64,000 nucleotides of DNA from Parapristionchus giblindavisi (taxonomy: Eukaryota > Nematoda > Chromadorea > Rhabditida > Diplogasteridae). The position numbers and the translations under genes are program-made. Below the pieces are notes generated by a model that was not told where the DNA came from, searched no databases, and was given only the letters and a program-made list of their open reading frames with translations. Positions 42,891 to 53,257 of this stretch are shown one piece after another. The stretch covers positions 496,001 to 560,000 of the forward strand of contig CALSFV010000206.1 of assembly GCA_943737045.1 (NCBI GenBank), in the 5' to 3' direction. Numbering within the stretch: the first letter of the stretch is position 1; every line of letters begins with the position of its first letter.

Positions 42891-45330
42891 ATGTTTGAAG
42901 AGAAGCTCGCTAATGCTGCCCTTCACAAGCCCTCAAGGAAGAAGACCGTTGAAGCTATCAAGAAACTAGTATCTGATGCTCCTTTGTTGCTCGGAATCGG
43001 CTATGTGTCTTCGAGGATTCATCCCACGTCGCTCTCGTTTATCAAGGTATAACAGTTCTCATTGTTCACATAATGGGCTTCATTGCAGGTGGGTCTATTC
43101 GATACTTATCGACATGATCGTAGTTTCAACCTTGGAATGAGCTTGATCAACATGAGTAAGGCTCTGAAGTGCGCTAATAACGTCGATACCTACATGATCC
43201 AGCATGCTACATTTATTCATTCTGTGACACTAAGAGGGACTCAGGTAATTTAATGTCTGTCCATGTCTGTAAATCAAGTATAAAATGATTTTATAGGATG
43301 TTACTGTTAAAATGATTGATATCGATATGGAACATCTTGGTATCCCTGATCAGGATTACTCTGTAGTAATCTCTATGCCTTCAGCGGAATTCTAAAACGA
43401 CTTGCAAGGATCTTTCAATGTCATCTAACCCTCTTAATATTACAGCCACTAATTGCAAGCAGGTAGACTTTTTTTATTTCAAATGAAAGCATAATATTTA
43501 TACAGTACCGTGCAAAAGTCTATCCACTTTTGCTTTTTTCGTCATATTTTTTTTCAAACTCAACCGATCATGTCCAGCTTTTCAGGTATTATTTTGAGAG
43601 TGGTTTCATGTGGTTTACACAACAAACTAGCCCGGGTAAACTCTCACTGTGAAATTTATTTCGAATTTATCAAAAGTCACAAAAGTGAGATTTTCGTATT
43701 TTTCGATTTCTTCGATTTTTTTTCTTTCATTTCGCTACCAATGTGTGCTATATCGTTCTAAAACTATGAATCGACATCTTGGGAGTAAGAATCTATCGAT
43801 ATCCGAGCGAGAACCCATTTGCCGTGGACGTCATATGGGCTGCCCGCAGGCACTCTCTCACAGAAAGTCCGGGTGTATGTATCGACTATCCACAAGGTCA
43901 TCAAAAATCCAATCTATGCTCAAACCATGAAGAAGACTAATGTACGACCTTGCAAGACGATTTTGATATCTGATCATCCGATTATCCGCATCTAGAATGA
44001 GAAGACGAAGCTCACGGCAATGAACGTCGAGCGAGAACTGACGGAATTTCACCAAATTGGGGTACGTAAAGCTTCTAAACTTGGCTGAAAAGATGTTTAA
44101 AGTAATGAAATGGGTCTCTAGGATAATACTGTTGCCCTCCTTACTCATAAATCCATTCATATTGACCAGGAGGCCAACCCCATTTACAGAGAAGTAACCC
44201 CACAATATCAACGATCCTCCTCCATGCTTCACGGTGGCCAGCAGGTACTTCAAATCAATTCTAGTGTCAATCTGACCTCTAACATGGGTTATTCTACCCG
44301 TACAAATCATCAGAAACTTGATTTCGTCATAGAATACGACCTACTTCTATTGTCAGGGAGTCCAACGAATCTGCTCTTTTGCCCATGCGATTCTTGTTTT
44401 GCGAATCGTTTCAGGGATCAGCGGTTTCTAGACATGCCGACGTCCGAATAGTCCCGAAGCACGATGATGACTTTGCACGATATAGACGGACACCTCAAAC
44501 ATCTTTTCCGCTAAGTTTAGAAGCTTTACGTACCCAAATTTGGTGAAATTCCGTCAGTTCTCGCTCGACGTTCATTGCCGTGAGCTTCGTCTTCTCATTC
44601 TAGATGCGGATAGTCGGATGATCAGATATCAAAATCGTCTTGCAAGGTCGTACATTAGTCTTCTTCATGGTTTGAGCATAGATTGGATTTTTGATGACCT
44701 TGTGGATAGTCGATACATACACCCGGACTTTCTGTGAGAGAGTGCCTGCGGGCAGCCCATATGACGTCCACGGCAAATGGGTTCACGCTCGGATATCGAT
44801 AGATTCTTACTCCCAAGATGTCGATTCATAGTTTTAGAACGATATAGCACACTTTGGTAGCGAAATGAAAGAAAAAAAAACAAAGAAATCGAAAAATACT
44901 AAAATCTTACTTTTGTGACTTTTGATAAATTCGAAATAAATTTCACAGTGAGAGTTTACCCGGGCTAGTTTGTTGTGTAAACCACATGAAAACACTCTCA
45001 AAATAATACCTGAAAAGCTGGACATGATCGGTTGAGTTTGAAAAAAGTTATGACGAAAAAAGCAAAAGTGGATAGACTTTTGCACGGTACTGTATGTACA
45101 TTGTAGACTGGAGTAACTTTTACTGGAAATGGAGATATTGGTTTTTTTAGTTCTCACTAACTCTAGCACTAACAATGCTGATGATGAGAAGGTTTGTTAC
45201 CTAAATTAGTTTATTAATCGATCGTGATATTGTTTCAGGGAGGTATTCCGATTATTGTATAGGAGCCGTCCAATTATGTGTTCAATTAAATACGTGGTGT
45301 TATAGTTCCTTTTATCTTGATATGCCCTAT
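42891..45330 (+). pseudogene. PCNA-like sliding clamp gene, intron-bearing, inside the TIR element
   Basis: PCNA is the trimeric DNA polymerase clamp. Exon 1 42891-43046 (MFEEKLANAALH...PTSLSFIK), exon 2 43089-43244 (GLFDTYRHDRSFNLGMSL, ALKCANNVDTYM), exon 3 43297-43462 ([25 protein letters not shown]). TAA at 43393-43395 follows; one frame over, the text goes on as TTCKDLS. Exon 4 45107-45191 (GVTFTGNGDIG, then a frame change to NNADDEK), exon 5 from 45239 with stops (EPSNYVFN). The introns are GT-AG, 42 and 52 bp; the third holds the Tc1 element. The family's last C-terminal part is missing. Frame breaks mark it as dead. It is much diverged from typical PCNA. Confidence 0.8.
43503..45092 (-). 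mobile_element. Palindromic Tc1-like transposon, transposase N-half in both arms
   Basis: Ends CAGTACCGTGCAAAAGTCTA and its reverse complement, flanked by TA on both sides. The arms, about 43503-44095 and 44515-45092, are inverted copies containing the Tc1 transposase paired-like DNA-binding region (IHKVIKNPIYAQTMKKTNV, KLTAMNVERELTEF). The 420-bp centre, read on the minus strand, has GLFGRR, KPLI, AKEQIRWTPDN, a DDE-type first Asp region and KYLLATVKHGGGSLILWG. The C-terminal catalytic half is replaced by the second arm, so it cannot encode a full transposase. Stops are frequent. Confidence 0.9.
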
Positions 45331-46416
45331 TCACATAAAGTGTTGGAATAAGTATATACAAAGCAGCAGAAGTATCAGTATTAATATATCAATAATATAT
45401 TCTGTAGTGGTCAGGGAAAAAATATAAGAAATTGAATTCTTAAAAATATCGTAGCGATGAATAAGAAATAGATTTCTTATATTTTATAAGAAATCATTTT
45501 CTTACGGCTATAAGAAATTGAATCACTTATAAAAAGTAAGAAATTCAATTTCGGAGAACGTATTGTAAGTAATCAATTTCTTATTTCAATTTCTTATATT
45601 TAAGAGAATTTTCTGTGCGAGTACTCAGGGCGTATACGATATATATCAGACCAATCCTTGAAAGCGCATCAACAGTATTTAATCCGTTCAAAAATCACGA
45701 CAAAATAGTCATCGAAAGAGTCCAGAATTATTTCACAAGAAGGCTTTTTATGCGCTGTTACAGCCATACTTGGGACACTGTGCCCTGTAGTGCACTGAGA
45801 AACACCCAGTTGGGCCTAGAGTCCTTGGAGAGGCGCAGAGAGCACATAGATTTGAGGACAGCCATGAACCTACTTAGAGGAAAATATAAAATCTCCAATA
45901 AAAAATCCCACTATTTTCGCCCTTATACCACACGAAACAGGCTCAACTTTAACAACCCCGGATCTAGATTTAATTATAGACATTACAGCTTCTTTCCTAG
46001 AGCGGCAAGACTTTTGGTACAACCTGGCAATCAAATAGAGTTTCCCTAATGAATTATATTTAGTCTCTATTATCCCAAAGATCAGTCCATTCTTAAACCC
46101 GTGAGCAATTCATTATCATTAGCATAATCATCTTCGTTTATCGATTCACTTCGTTTCTTTTTGTTTACCACACGTTTCATTGTTTATTCATGAATACGTA
46201 TAAATATTATTATAATCACTTGATTTAAATTATCGATTTGTATTTGTCTAGTTGTTTACGGGTCCAACTCGAGCTGTTTGTGATTTCGCGCGTATTATAC
46301 GACATCGATCGATAAATTGTACACGTTTTCAATCAATAAAGTCGTAAATGTCATTAATTAATTGCACTGATCAGAGTCTTCTCTTCATTTTGAAAGCCAG
46401 AATGACAGCTGACCAA

Positions 46417-46491
46417 ACTTAACTTTGCCACTTTCTCTCTAATTTTGATTTCCTGGCGTAATCAAATTTAGATGAAAAACGTGGTAAGGAT
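46417..46491. mobile_element. Small hairpin element, family F4
   Basis: TCTCTAATTTTGATT / AATCAAATTTAGATG around CCTGGCGT, in the 3' flank of SLC35B2 copy D. A second, shorter relative (CTTAATCTTACCACG / TGTGGTAAGGTTAAG) follows at 46789-46850. Confidence 0.55.
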
Positions 46492-46987
46492 CAGTAGTTT
46501 CCTTATCAGTCAAGGAACTCTCTCAAAATGAATGTTCTCTCGCTCTCTCTATCCCCCAAATAGGGATGAAGACACTTGGCTTGCGTATTGACGAATAAAC
46601 GTGTGGAAAAGTGGAAGCATTGTGAGCCGAGGGGCATTTGATACATAGAATGACATCATTCTGAATTCTCGTTTCGAGGTGGATGTATAATTTGCCTTAC
46701 GTTGAATTTTGTGATCTTTCCAGGGTACTCGTGTTGCTTATGTAGAAATGAATTAGTGGTACATTCGTACAGTGTTTTGGCCGATATACTTAATCTTACC
46801 ACGTTTTTTACTAATTTTTATTTCTAATTAAAAATATGTGGTAAGGTTAAGTAGTTCCCGTATCAGTCAAGGAACTCTTCCGCCCAATTCTAATTAACCA
46901 TATCCAAAGTGATTCAGTCTCCTCCCATTTAACTTCGCGGGCTTGGATACCAATTGCAAACAACAATCACACAACATCTTTATTCAT

Positions 46988-47118
46988 TCAAAAAAGAAGT
47001 ATGTGAGTAAGGTGTTCGTGGAAACTTTTGTCCCACTCCAAAGTTGCCCATCCATCTTCAAACGTCCATCGAGTAGATTCGCCATCAAAGATATGAAGAT
47101 TACAGCCTCCCTCGGCGG
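46988..47118 (-). pseudogene. Terminal exon of the unidentified duplicated gene, copy D
   Basis: Minus strand: FDGESTRWTFEDGWATLE, then WDKSFHEHLTH, ending early at TGA (46990-46988). The acceptor AG of the other copies is changed to CG (TATTTTCG), so splicing into it is probably lost. Frame otherwise intact. Confidence 0.45.
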
Positions 47119-47205
47119 CGAAAATAGTGAAAAATTATTTTTAATTGAAAAAAAAATTAAAATTTTTAACTGAGTTTCCGTTTGTAAAGGTTTCCAGATT
47201 TCGTA

Positions 47206-47340
47206 TTCATGAACGTTGACAAAACGTTAAGTCTACAAACGTGACGCCTCTAGAGCAGATCGAAGATTTTCGGCATCCGCCAATACCTAATGGTGACGTC
47301 ACGTTTGTAGATAAAACGTTTGACAAGATTCATGGATACC
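47206..47340. mobile_element. Hairpin MITE family F3
   Basis: Left ATTCATGAACGTTGACAAAACG, right AACGTTTGACAAGATTCATGG. The inner CGTGACGCCTCTAG faces TGGTGACGTCACG. Partial relatives at 21006-21070 and 28768-28890 occupy the same place in the SLC35B2 modules. Confidence 0.65.
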
Positions 47341-48429
47341 ATTGCATCAATAGTTCATGTTCTAAAGGGAGAAAAGAGATGCTAAAGAGATGTAGATTTC
47401 AAAGAATAACATGCAGAGATTGACGTAGTATCCTTGGCCATCATAAACAAAATCTTTGACTCATTCCGCAAGATAAGACTTCATAGATAACCGAACGCGA
47501 AGGGATGCAAAATGAACAATTTAGAGGAAATAAGAACGATCAAAGATCAAAGAATAGAGAAAGAGTATGAATCAAAATTCTACTTAGAAAAGAGACGAAT
47601 TGTTATACTAATTAATCCACGAAGCCATACCCAGCCGTTTAACAGTTTAACAGTTTAATGCCCTTTATCAAGCACAAAACCATTGGGGAGGGAATGGTTG
47701 CCACTAAACGACAGATTAGTCTGGGCGTGTTGAGGTCCCATACAAGGGGCATAATTCTCTTCATCTTCTTCGTCTTCTGATCAGCAATTAAGACGTTCTT
47801 CAGAATCAAAGCCGCTACACTTGATCCTTTTCGAATAGTGAATCATGAAACAGAATTCAGTTAGAAAGAGATAACCCACGAAGTCCTCGCTCAATACTTC
47901 GTCAACAATTGCTTGATGATAGGCATACCACTCCAGACTTGCCTATAGTCTTCTAGGAGGGGATCCTTTTACGTTGTTGATGTTAATTCGGTGAGAGAAG
48001 AACAGACGAACGAGAGATGAACCGCTCACAACCGAGACAAACGCAAAGAATGAAGAATGATGAAGAAAGAAAGAACGAAAAGCAAAGAAAGAACGCAAAG
48101 AACCCAGCCGTACATGGGGTAAACCCGGTGAGCCATATAAATTGCTCTGTACCGGTAGTACCCCACAAACGGACATTCCGGGCTACGGTTTCATAAGAAA
48201 GAGGACAGGAACTTTGATACTAACGATGGGGATTTTTTGGCAAGCATCGCTTTCAAGATACCAGCGCAGTCCGTAAATCTGTAAGCTTATAACCCCATTA
48301 TGAAACTTGAATCGGCCTGGTCCTGTGACCATTCTCTTGAAACAAAAAAAAATTTTTTTGGATGATCATACTACCAATCAAGTCAACTAATTGTATTCAG
48401 TCACTATAAACTATTAAATGTAGTAAAAA

Positions 48430-48526
48430 AACGGCACTTCTTCGGTTTCTGGCCACCCCCCTCTCTCCTCTCGCAATTATTTCGCATTCAGCGGGGGAGG
48501 GGGTGGCCAGAAACCGAAGAAGTTCC
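48430..48526. repeat. Perfect-stem hairpin (CTTCTTCGGTTTCTGGCCAC)
   Basis: CTTCTTCGGTTTCTGGCCACCC at the left and GTGGCCAGAAACCGAAGAAG at the right, with about 50 bp between that include a C-rich and a G-rich run that also pair. Probably a tiny hairpin element; a terminator role is not implied. Confidence 0.75.
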
Positions 48527-48839
48527 AAAAAACAATAGAGCAGCGTTGCTCCTTCCCGCCCTTACACTGAAGTGCTATGTTAGAAGTATCGTGACCCAAA
48601 CATGCTACCGTATCCCTCTTGATCAATACAAATACATCTACCGTACCCCACCCTCACCTGCTCATCTACCGTACGGCTACAGTATCCCTCATACCCATCT
48701 ACCGTATACCTGTGCATCTACATGGTTCTTCTCTACCCCTCCAGGTACCCCGCCCATGTATGATGGTCTCCCTCTGCGAAGGGTTTAATTAGACAATTAG
48801 AGAAGCCCCAGCACCTTTTCACTCGTTTATTACATTACC

Positions 48840-49215
48840 GTACTGCCCCTTTTACTATCTTACCACCGATTTACGAAATTAGACTTGCCAATCATCATTT
48901 GCACTCACTATATGTAAGACGTTTAGTAGCTGACATTATTTTTGCTGTAAAGATAGTTCGTTCACTTGTCGATGTACCTATGTCAGATTACTATTCTTTA
49001 CGAAATTGTAATTCTCGTCACAATGCATTCTCTATTCACAAGTTTTTTTGCTAAACGAGAGAATCTTCGTAGTTCATTTGCACTTCGTACAACTCGTTTT
49101 TTGTGTAATTTACATCGAATTTGTAATCCAATTTTGTCAATTCAGTCTATTAAATTCCACTTATTTCGCCATCCCGATCTTCCCCTTACCCTACAAGTAC
49201 AAGTACTCAATCTAT
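48840..49215 (+). pseudogene. CR1-like LINE ORF2 C-terminal remnant
   Basis: Frame 1 reads LYVRRLVADIIFAVKIVRSL, then DVPMSDYYSLRN up to HNAFSIHKFF. After a one-base frame change it continues KRENLRSSFALRTTRFLCNL up to LSIQSIKFHLF. This is the usual tail of CR1/Jockey ORF2 (R..D....YKI, SFA.R..R.WN). It ends in AATAAATAAA near 49440. Confidence 0.65.
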
Positions 49216-49537
49216 AGTTATCTATCCCGGTGTTTCCATTATGATCCAACCAGTCACATGGATCTGAACGGTCCCCTTCCCGTTCTGAGGCCTCGTCCAC
49301 CTCACTCCTACTGGAACTCCGGAGATATGATAGCTATCGTCAAATTACCCCTGTCACCTTCCCCAAGTCCTTTATATTATTATAATTATTTTTCTCATCG
49401 TTTCTGTATTTGCTGTCGCACCTGTCACGGGTGTATCAAATAAATAAAAAAAAGTATAATTCGATTTACGGTGAAAAAATATACATATATTTAATGAGTT
49501 TAGTTTCTCGCGCTTAAAATATTACAACTCAACTGCC

Positions 49538-49675
49538 AAAGGCACACCCCGAGCTGATCTGACTGTCCGCTCTAGCAACGTTCTCTCGTAAACAAAGAAA
49601 GCGAGAGAGCAGTGCCAGAGCGGAGCGTTTCAAATTTCAATTAGTTAGCTCAGGGTGTGCCTTTAAACCAGTAGC
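49538..49675. mobile_element. Hairpin MITE family F1
   Basis: GGCACACCCCGAGCTGATCT at the left, AGTTAGCTCAGGGTGTGCC at the right, core CTCTCGTAAACAAAGAAAG / CGAGAGAG. Confidence 0.7.
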
Positions 49676-50898
49676 ATTCGCGGAGCCTTGTTTTCATAAA
49701 ATAGAGCGAGACATTAGAATAAATGTTGAGAAGAGAGGTAAAAACAGCAATCATTAACCTTTCGTGTTCGTTCCACACTTCCGATCGATAACTCGAACAC
49801 AGCGAAACTGATCTACACCTGGAATCAATAACTTCATGAAATTTAATCGATAAAGATTACATCGATAAATTCAGATTTATTATAATATAAAAAAATCGAT
49901 TGATAAAGATTCAAGCAGATTAATTTAATCGAATTGAACGCATCTCAAAATAGCATACTATAGTGTAGACGCTAAAGAATTCAATCCATTCCCAATCCTT
50001 TTATAATTTGACAAGATCGATCTATACGATCAATACTACTAACCCTCATCTACAGTATACCTAGATACAATTGATCCGTGACAGGACACTCTCATACTTA
50101 TGTATCGCTTAGCCCTACTGCTGGACTAATATCAATAATATCGATCGATACCACCAGCACCCAACTACAGTATACCTTGATATGGTTGGTTCGTGACAGG
50201 AGAATCTCGTAGAGATCTCTCGCCTTCTCGTGTTCCTCCTGATTGTTCTCAAAGTTGAAGAACGCCTTCCAGAGAAGCTGTAATTAAAATAATAATTTAA
50301 AAAAAAATTAAAATTGAAACACTAATATAATTGACAGAACAGATATAAATTGGGATTCTTGTCATGATATAGATAGATATACATATAGACCGAAAAAAAG
50401 GTTATGAATTTCATTTCCAGCTAACATTAATATTATAATACCGTACCTTTATCCAAGTCATACTGTTGGTGGGCGCATACTCGAGGAACTTCTCGTACAG
50501 TTTACTGTAACGGATAGCATTGGTGGTGATTATCATATTTACATTATTAAAATGCGGCATCGTTCTAACCCCTCATCGGAAGAGAAAGAGAAAGGAAGAG
50601 AGAGAAAAACAGGGAGATAGAGAGACAGAGCGAGGGATAGAGGGAAGGGTTTGGCAAAGTTCAATATCGCTCTTGGAGTATATGTATAAATACAAAAAAT
50701 TCAGATTGGACTATTTTGAAGCGTTTCATAGCCTATGAATCATTCATAGGTAATAATAATAAGAATTTATAATTCGGGATCGCCCAGACCAGTATCGAGA
50801 TTTCCCATATTTCATAAGCCTCTATACCAATCATGAACACTGAAGTACGAGGCGTTAAATCGAAAATCTATCAATACAAAAATGCGATTATGCATCAA

Positions 50899-51062
50899 TA
50901 CATGGCTGCAATTCATACATTGCCGCTGGAAAGTAAAATCGGTGGGTCGGAGGAAAATATAGGGCATGTAAATATAATAATTGCACTTCGCGGATCATTT
51001 TTGAGCGATTTTGGGGAAAATAGGGTGGGTCTTGCCGCTAGCGGCAATGCCGCCCAGGTATG
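50899..51062. mobile_element. Hairpin MITE family F2
   Basis: ATTGCCGCTGGAAAGTAAAATCGG at the left and CTTGCCGCTAGCGGCAATGC / CGCCCAGGTATG at the right. Intronic in crooked-neck copy a. Confidence 0.6.
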
Positions 51063-52265
51063 CAGTTTACATTTTGAACATCGCCGTCTCGTCGGACTTT
51101 CTTGTAAATACATTACATATATGTCATTATTTTACTTTGTTTTTCTTTGAAGAATCGATAATTTTACAACATTACAACAAAATAAATTAAATAACCCACC
51201 GGCATCTGTCAAACTCTCTCAGTTGGAGCTCCAAGTCGATATACGAACGGAAGAGCTTCTCCTTGGGACACTTGCTGATTGCCACGCCCTATAAACTTAT
51301 CTTATTTTGTAAAATGGTCTTACATTGAAAATGAGTGTGGCCACAAATGAGACGAGAGAAAAAATATGTAATTACAATAATTACCAGTATTTAAAACATT
51401 TATTCCGAATACATCTTAGATAGATAAAAAAAATACATAGTTTGAAGCAAATTCTTACCAGAATCCTGCGTGCCGCCGCGAGGTCGTGCTGACGGATCTC
51501 AAAGTGCGCGAACATCACACAGATCTTAAAGATAATATTAATTAATTATTATTAATATTATTACTATTATTATTATTATTAAAATGAAATATACAAATAA
51601 TTTATGTAAGACATGATGCATACAATTCCAATGATTATATACAGTCTTTTAATGAAATTCATAATCTTTGAGTCTATTAAATTAATTTTAAATAACAACA
51701 ATAACATTTTATTTAAGTTAATAAAATAATTATTAACCTTAGCGAAGGTAAACTTCTTGTTGGGAATGATCTCGAGACACGCCTAGTACACCTGAAAGGG
51801 TGATGGACATTACAATTGCAAATTCAACACGGTTCATTCTAGTTTCTGGTTTATCATATACTCCTAGAACAACTACTTCGTGGATGTCATTTCATAGGTT
51901 GGCGAGTGAAAACGAATATTTTTTTGCGCACAGCCTTGGCTTCCCATGAGGGCCTTGCAAAAATTGGAAAATTTCCAATCTAATTCGTAAAAAATGACCA
52001 TGCCTTGCCTCCCACATTTCCCGGTTTGCGCGCAGCCCTCCACCAGCATGCCCACCTAGATATCAATTTGAGAGCGGTGAATGAATTGAAGATACTATTC
52101 ACTCACAGCACTCTCCCATTAAAAATAAGGATAATAGAGAAAGTACTCTTTAAAGCCATGATCAAACATAAAATCTCCACTCTGACACCACTTTCTCGCC
52201 AATAAATAAAATGAGAGAGTATGGTCAGAGCAGGCAGTGCAAGTATTCCACCGAACACTCCTATA

Positions 52266-52365
52266 AAAGGAACACCCCGATCTAATTTTACTCTCCTCAT
52301 TGACAACACTCTCTCGCAGACAAACAAAGTGAGAGAATCTGGTCAGATAGTGAAACTAGGGAAAC
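52266..52365. mobile_element. Hairpin MITE family F1, right end eroded
   Basis: AACACCCCGATCTAATTTTACTC left end, CTCTCTCGCAGACAAACAAAG / GTGAGAGAAT core. It lies just 3' of the 52390 exon on the minus strand. Confidence 0.55.
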
Positions 52366-52480
52366 TAACACCCTTGAAGACACACCAACCATTCTCGTCT
52401 TCTCCTCATCCTTCACTACCAGTTCACTGTAGAGGGCGTAGTTGATTGTCCTCCACTTGATCTGGCTGAAGAAGAAGAAC

Positions 52481-52580
<100 letters not shown>

Positions 52581-52973
52581 TCGCAGATACTATTAACCGT
52601 ACAGTACTAGTGCAGCCAGTAATCTGTTAGCGTATATCCCCATTACGAAACGTGAAAGAGCCTGGTCTCACGACTCTCCACACACCAAACACTATTTTAA
52701 GGTTAATCGGACCGTTGATCAAGATCCGACCTCCCCCCCCCCCCGATTTTTGCGTCCGAAACCCCTTCGACCCCCCCCCCCCCCCCGATTTTCATTTCCA
52801 GCGGCAATGCCCGCCCACGTATGAGCTACGTTACAGAATTTTAAAATGCGACCAGGTATTTTTATTACTTTTCGACCTATGCTATACAAAACCAAATACA
52901 ACTAAATATCGAACCCTATACATACACTATCATACTCCACAATACCCCATATATCGACTACCGCACACACCCC

Positions 52974-53257
52974 ATCCACCGTACCTGCTGTACGACTACC
53001 ATACCCCTCCCCATCCACCGTACCTGCTGTACGACTACCGTACCCCTCCCCATCCACCGTACCTGCTGTACGACTACCGTACCCCTCCCCATCCACCGTA
53101 CCTGCTGTACGACTACCGTACCCCTCCCCATCCACCGTACCTGCTGTACGACTACCGTACCCCTCCCCATCCACCGTACCTGCTGTACGACTACCGTACC
53201 CCTCCCCATCCACCGTACCTGCTGTACGACTACCGTACCCCTCCCCATCCACCGTAC
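52974..53257. repeat. 39-bp donor-bearing satellite, about 7.3 units
   Basis: Same unit and same junction with the exon at 53258-53376 as in copy 1, but about three units fewer. One unit carries ACCATACCCC in place of ACCGTACCCC. Confidence 0.9.

Larger units (their letters stand above)
42346..45621. mobile_element. TIR element carrying a PCNA gene, inserted in the LINE
   Basis: Terminal inverted repeats CACAGAAAATTCTCTTA (42346 on) and TAAGAGAATTTTCTGTG (45601 on), with the 6-bp direct repeat TACTCA at 42340-42345 and 45622-45627. Both subterminal regions (42350-42610 and 45415-45600) are dense in ATTTCTTAT / ATAAGAAAT words in both orientations, like transposase-binding arrays in hAT and P-type elements. 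No transposase is encoded; the cargo is a PCNA gene with introns. Without the nested Tc1 element the length is about 1.68 kb. The superfamily is not settled. Confidence 0.85.
41511..46212 (+). mobile_element. 5'-truncated CR1/Jockey-like LINE, split by a later insertion
   Basis: Reverse transcriptase starts at MNYRPISITCLFCRIFERLL (about 41515), with motif A FDFAKAFDRV, motif B GVPQGSVLGP and motif C YADD near 42004-42015. After the 42346-45621 insertion the C-terminal part resumes (YTIYIRPILES...VQNYFTRRLF) and ends at a stop near 46049. Rejoining the flanks at the TACTCA duplication keeps the frame, and the copy is otherwise open. The 5' truncation falls just before the RT domain, so no endonuclease remains. 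A 5-bp TAATC is present at both junctions with the SLC35B2 3' flank. Confidence 0.9.
49759..52465 (-). pseudogene. Crooked-neck/CRNKL1-like 3' part, copy a, with nonsense codons
   Basis: Minus-strand exons in protein order: 52465-52390 (IKWRTINYALYSELVVKDEE), 51791-51738 (LEIIPNKKFTFAK), 51524-51459 (MFAHFEIRQHDLAAARRIL), 51288-51200 ([20 protein letters not shown]), 50504-50447 (KLYEKFLEYAPTNSMTWIK), 50277-50176 (LLWKAFFNFENNQEEHEKAR) and 49818-49759. Exon lengths and phases match the HAT-repeat family. Lesions: TAG at 51785-51783 replaces a conserved Gln, TAG at 49815-49813 replaces the Trp seen in copy b, and the FAELET exon is absent between the 50447 and 50277 exons. It is therefore non-functional as laid out. 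Confidence 0.85.

Noticed and set aside
42346..45621. Viral or polinton origin for the PCNA-bearing element
   Set aside because: The PCNA has spliceosomal introns and no polymerase, integrase or capsid gene is present; TIR capture of a host gene fits better.
48430..48526. Transcription terminator
   Set aside because: The stem is strong, but bacterial-type terminators do not apply here and no gene ends beside it.
52728..52790. Two long C runs as a regulatory quadruplex
   Set aside because: Homopolymer runs of this kind recur at repeat borders (2197, 3004, 18734, 31085, 39594) and no gene context supports a regulatory role.
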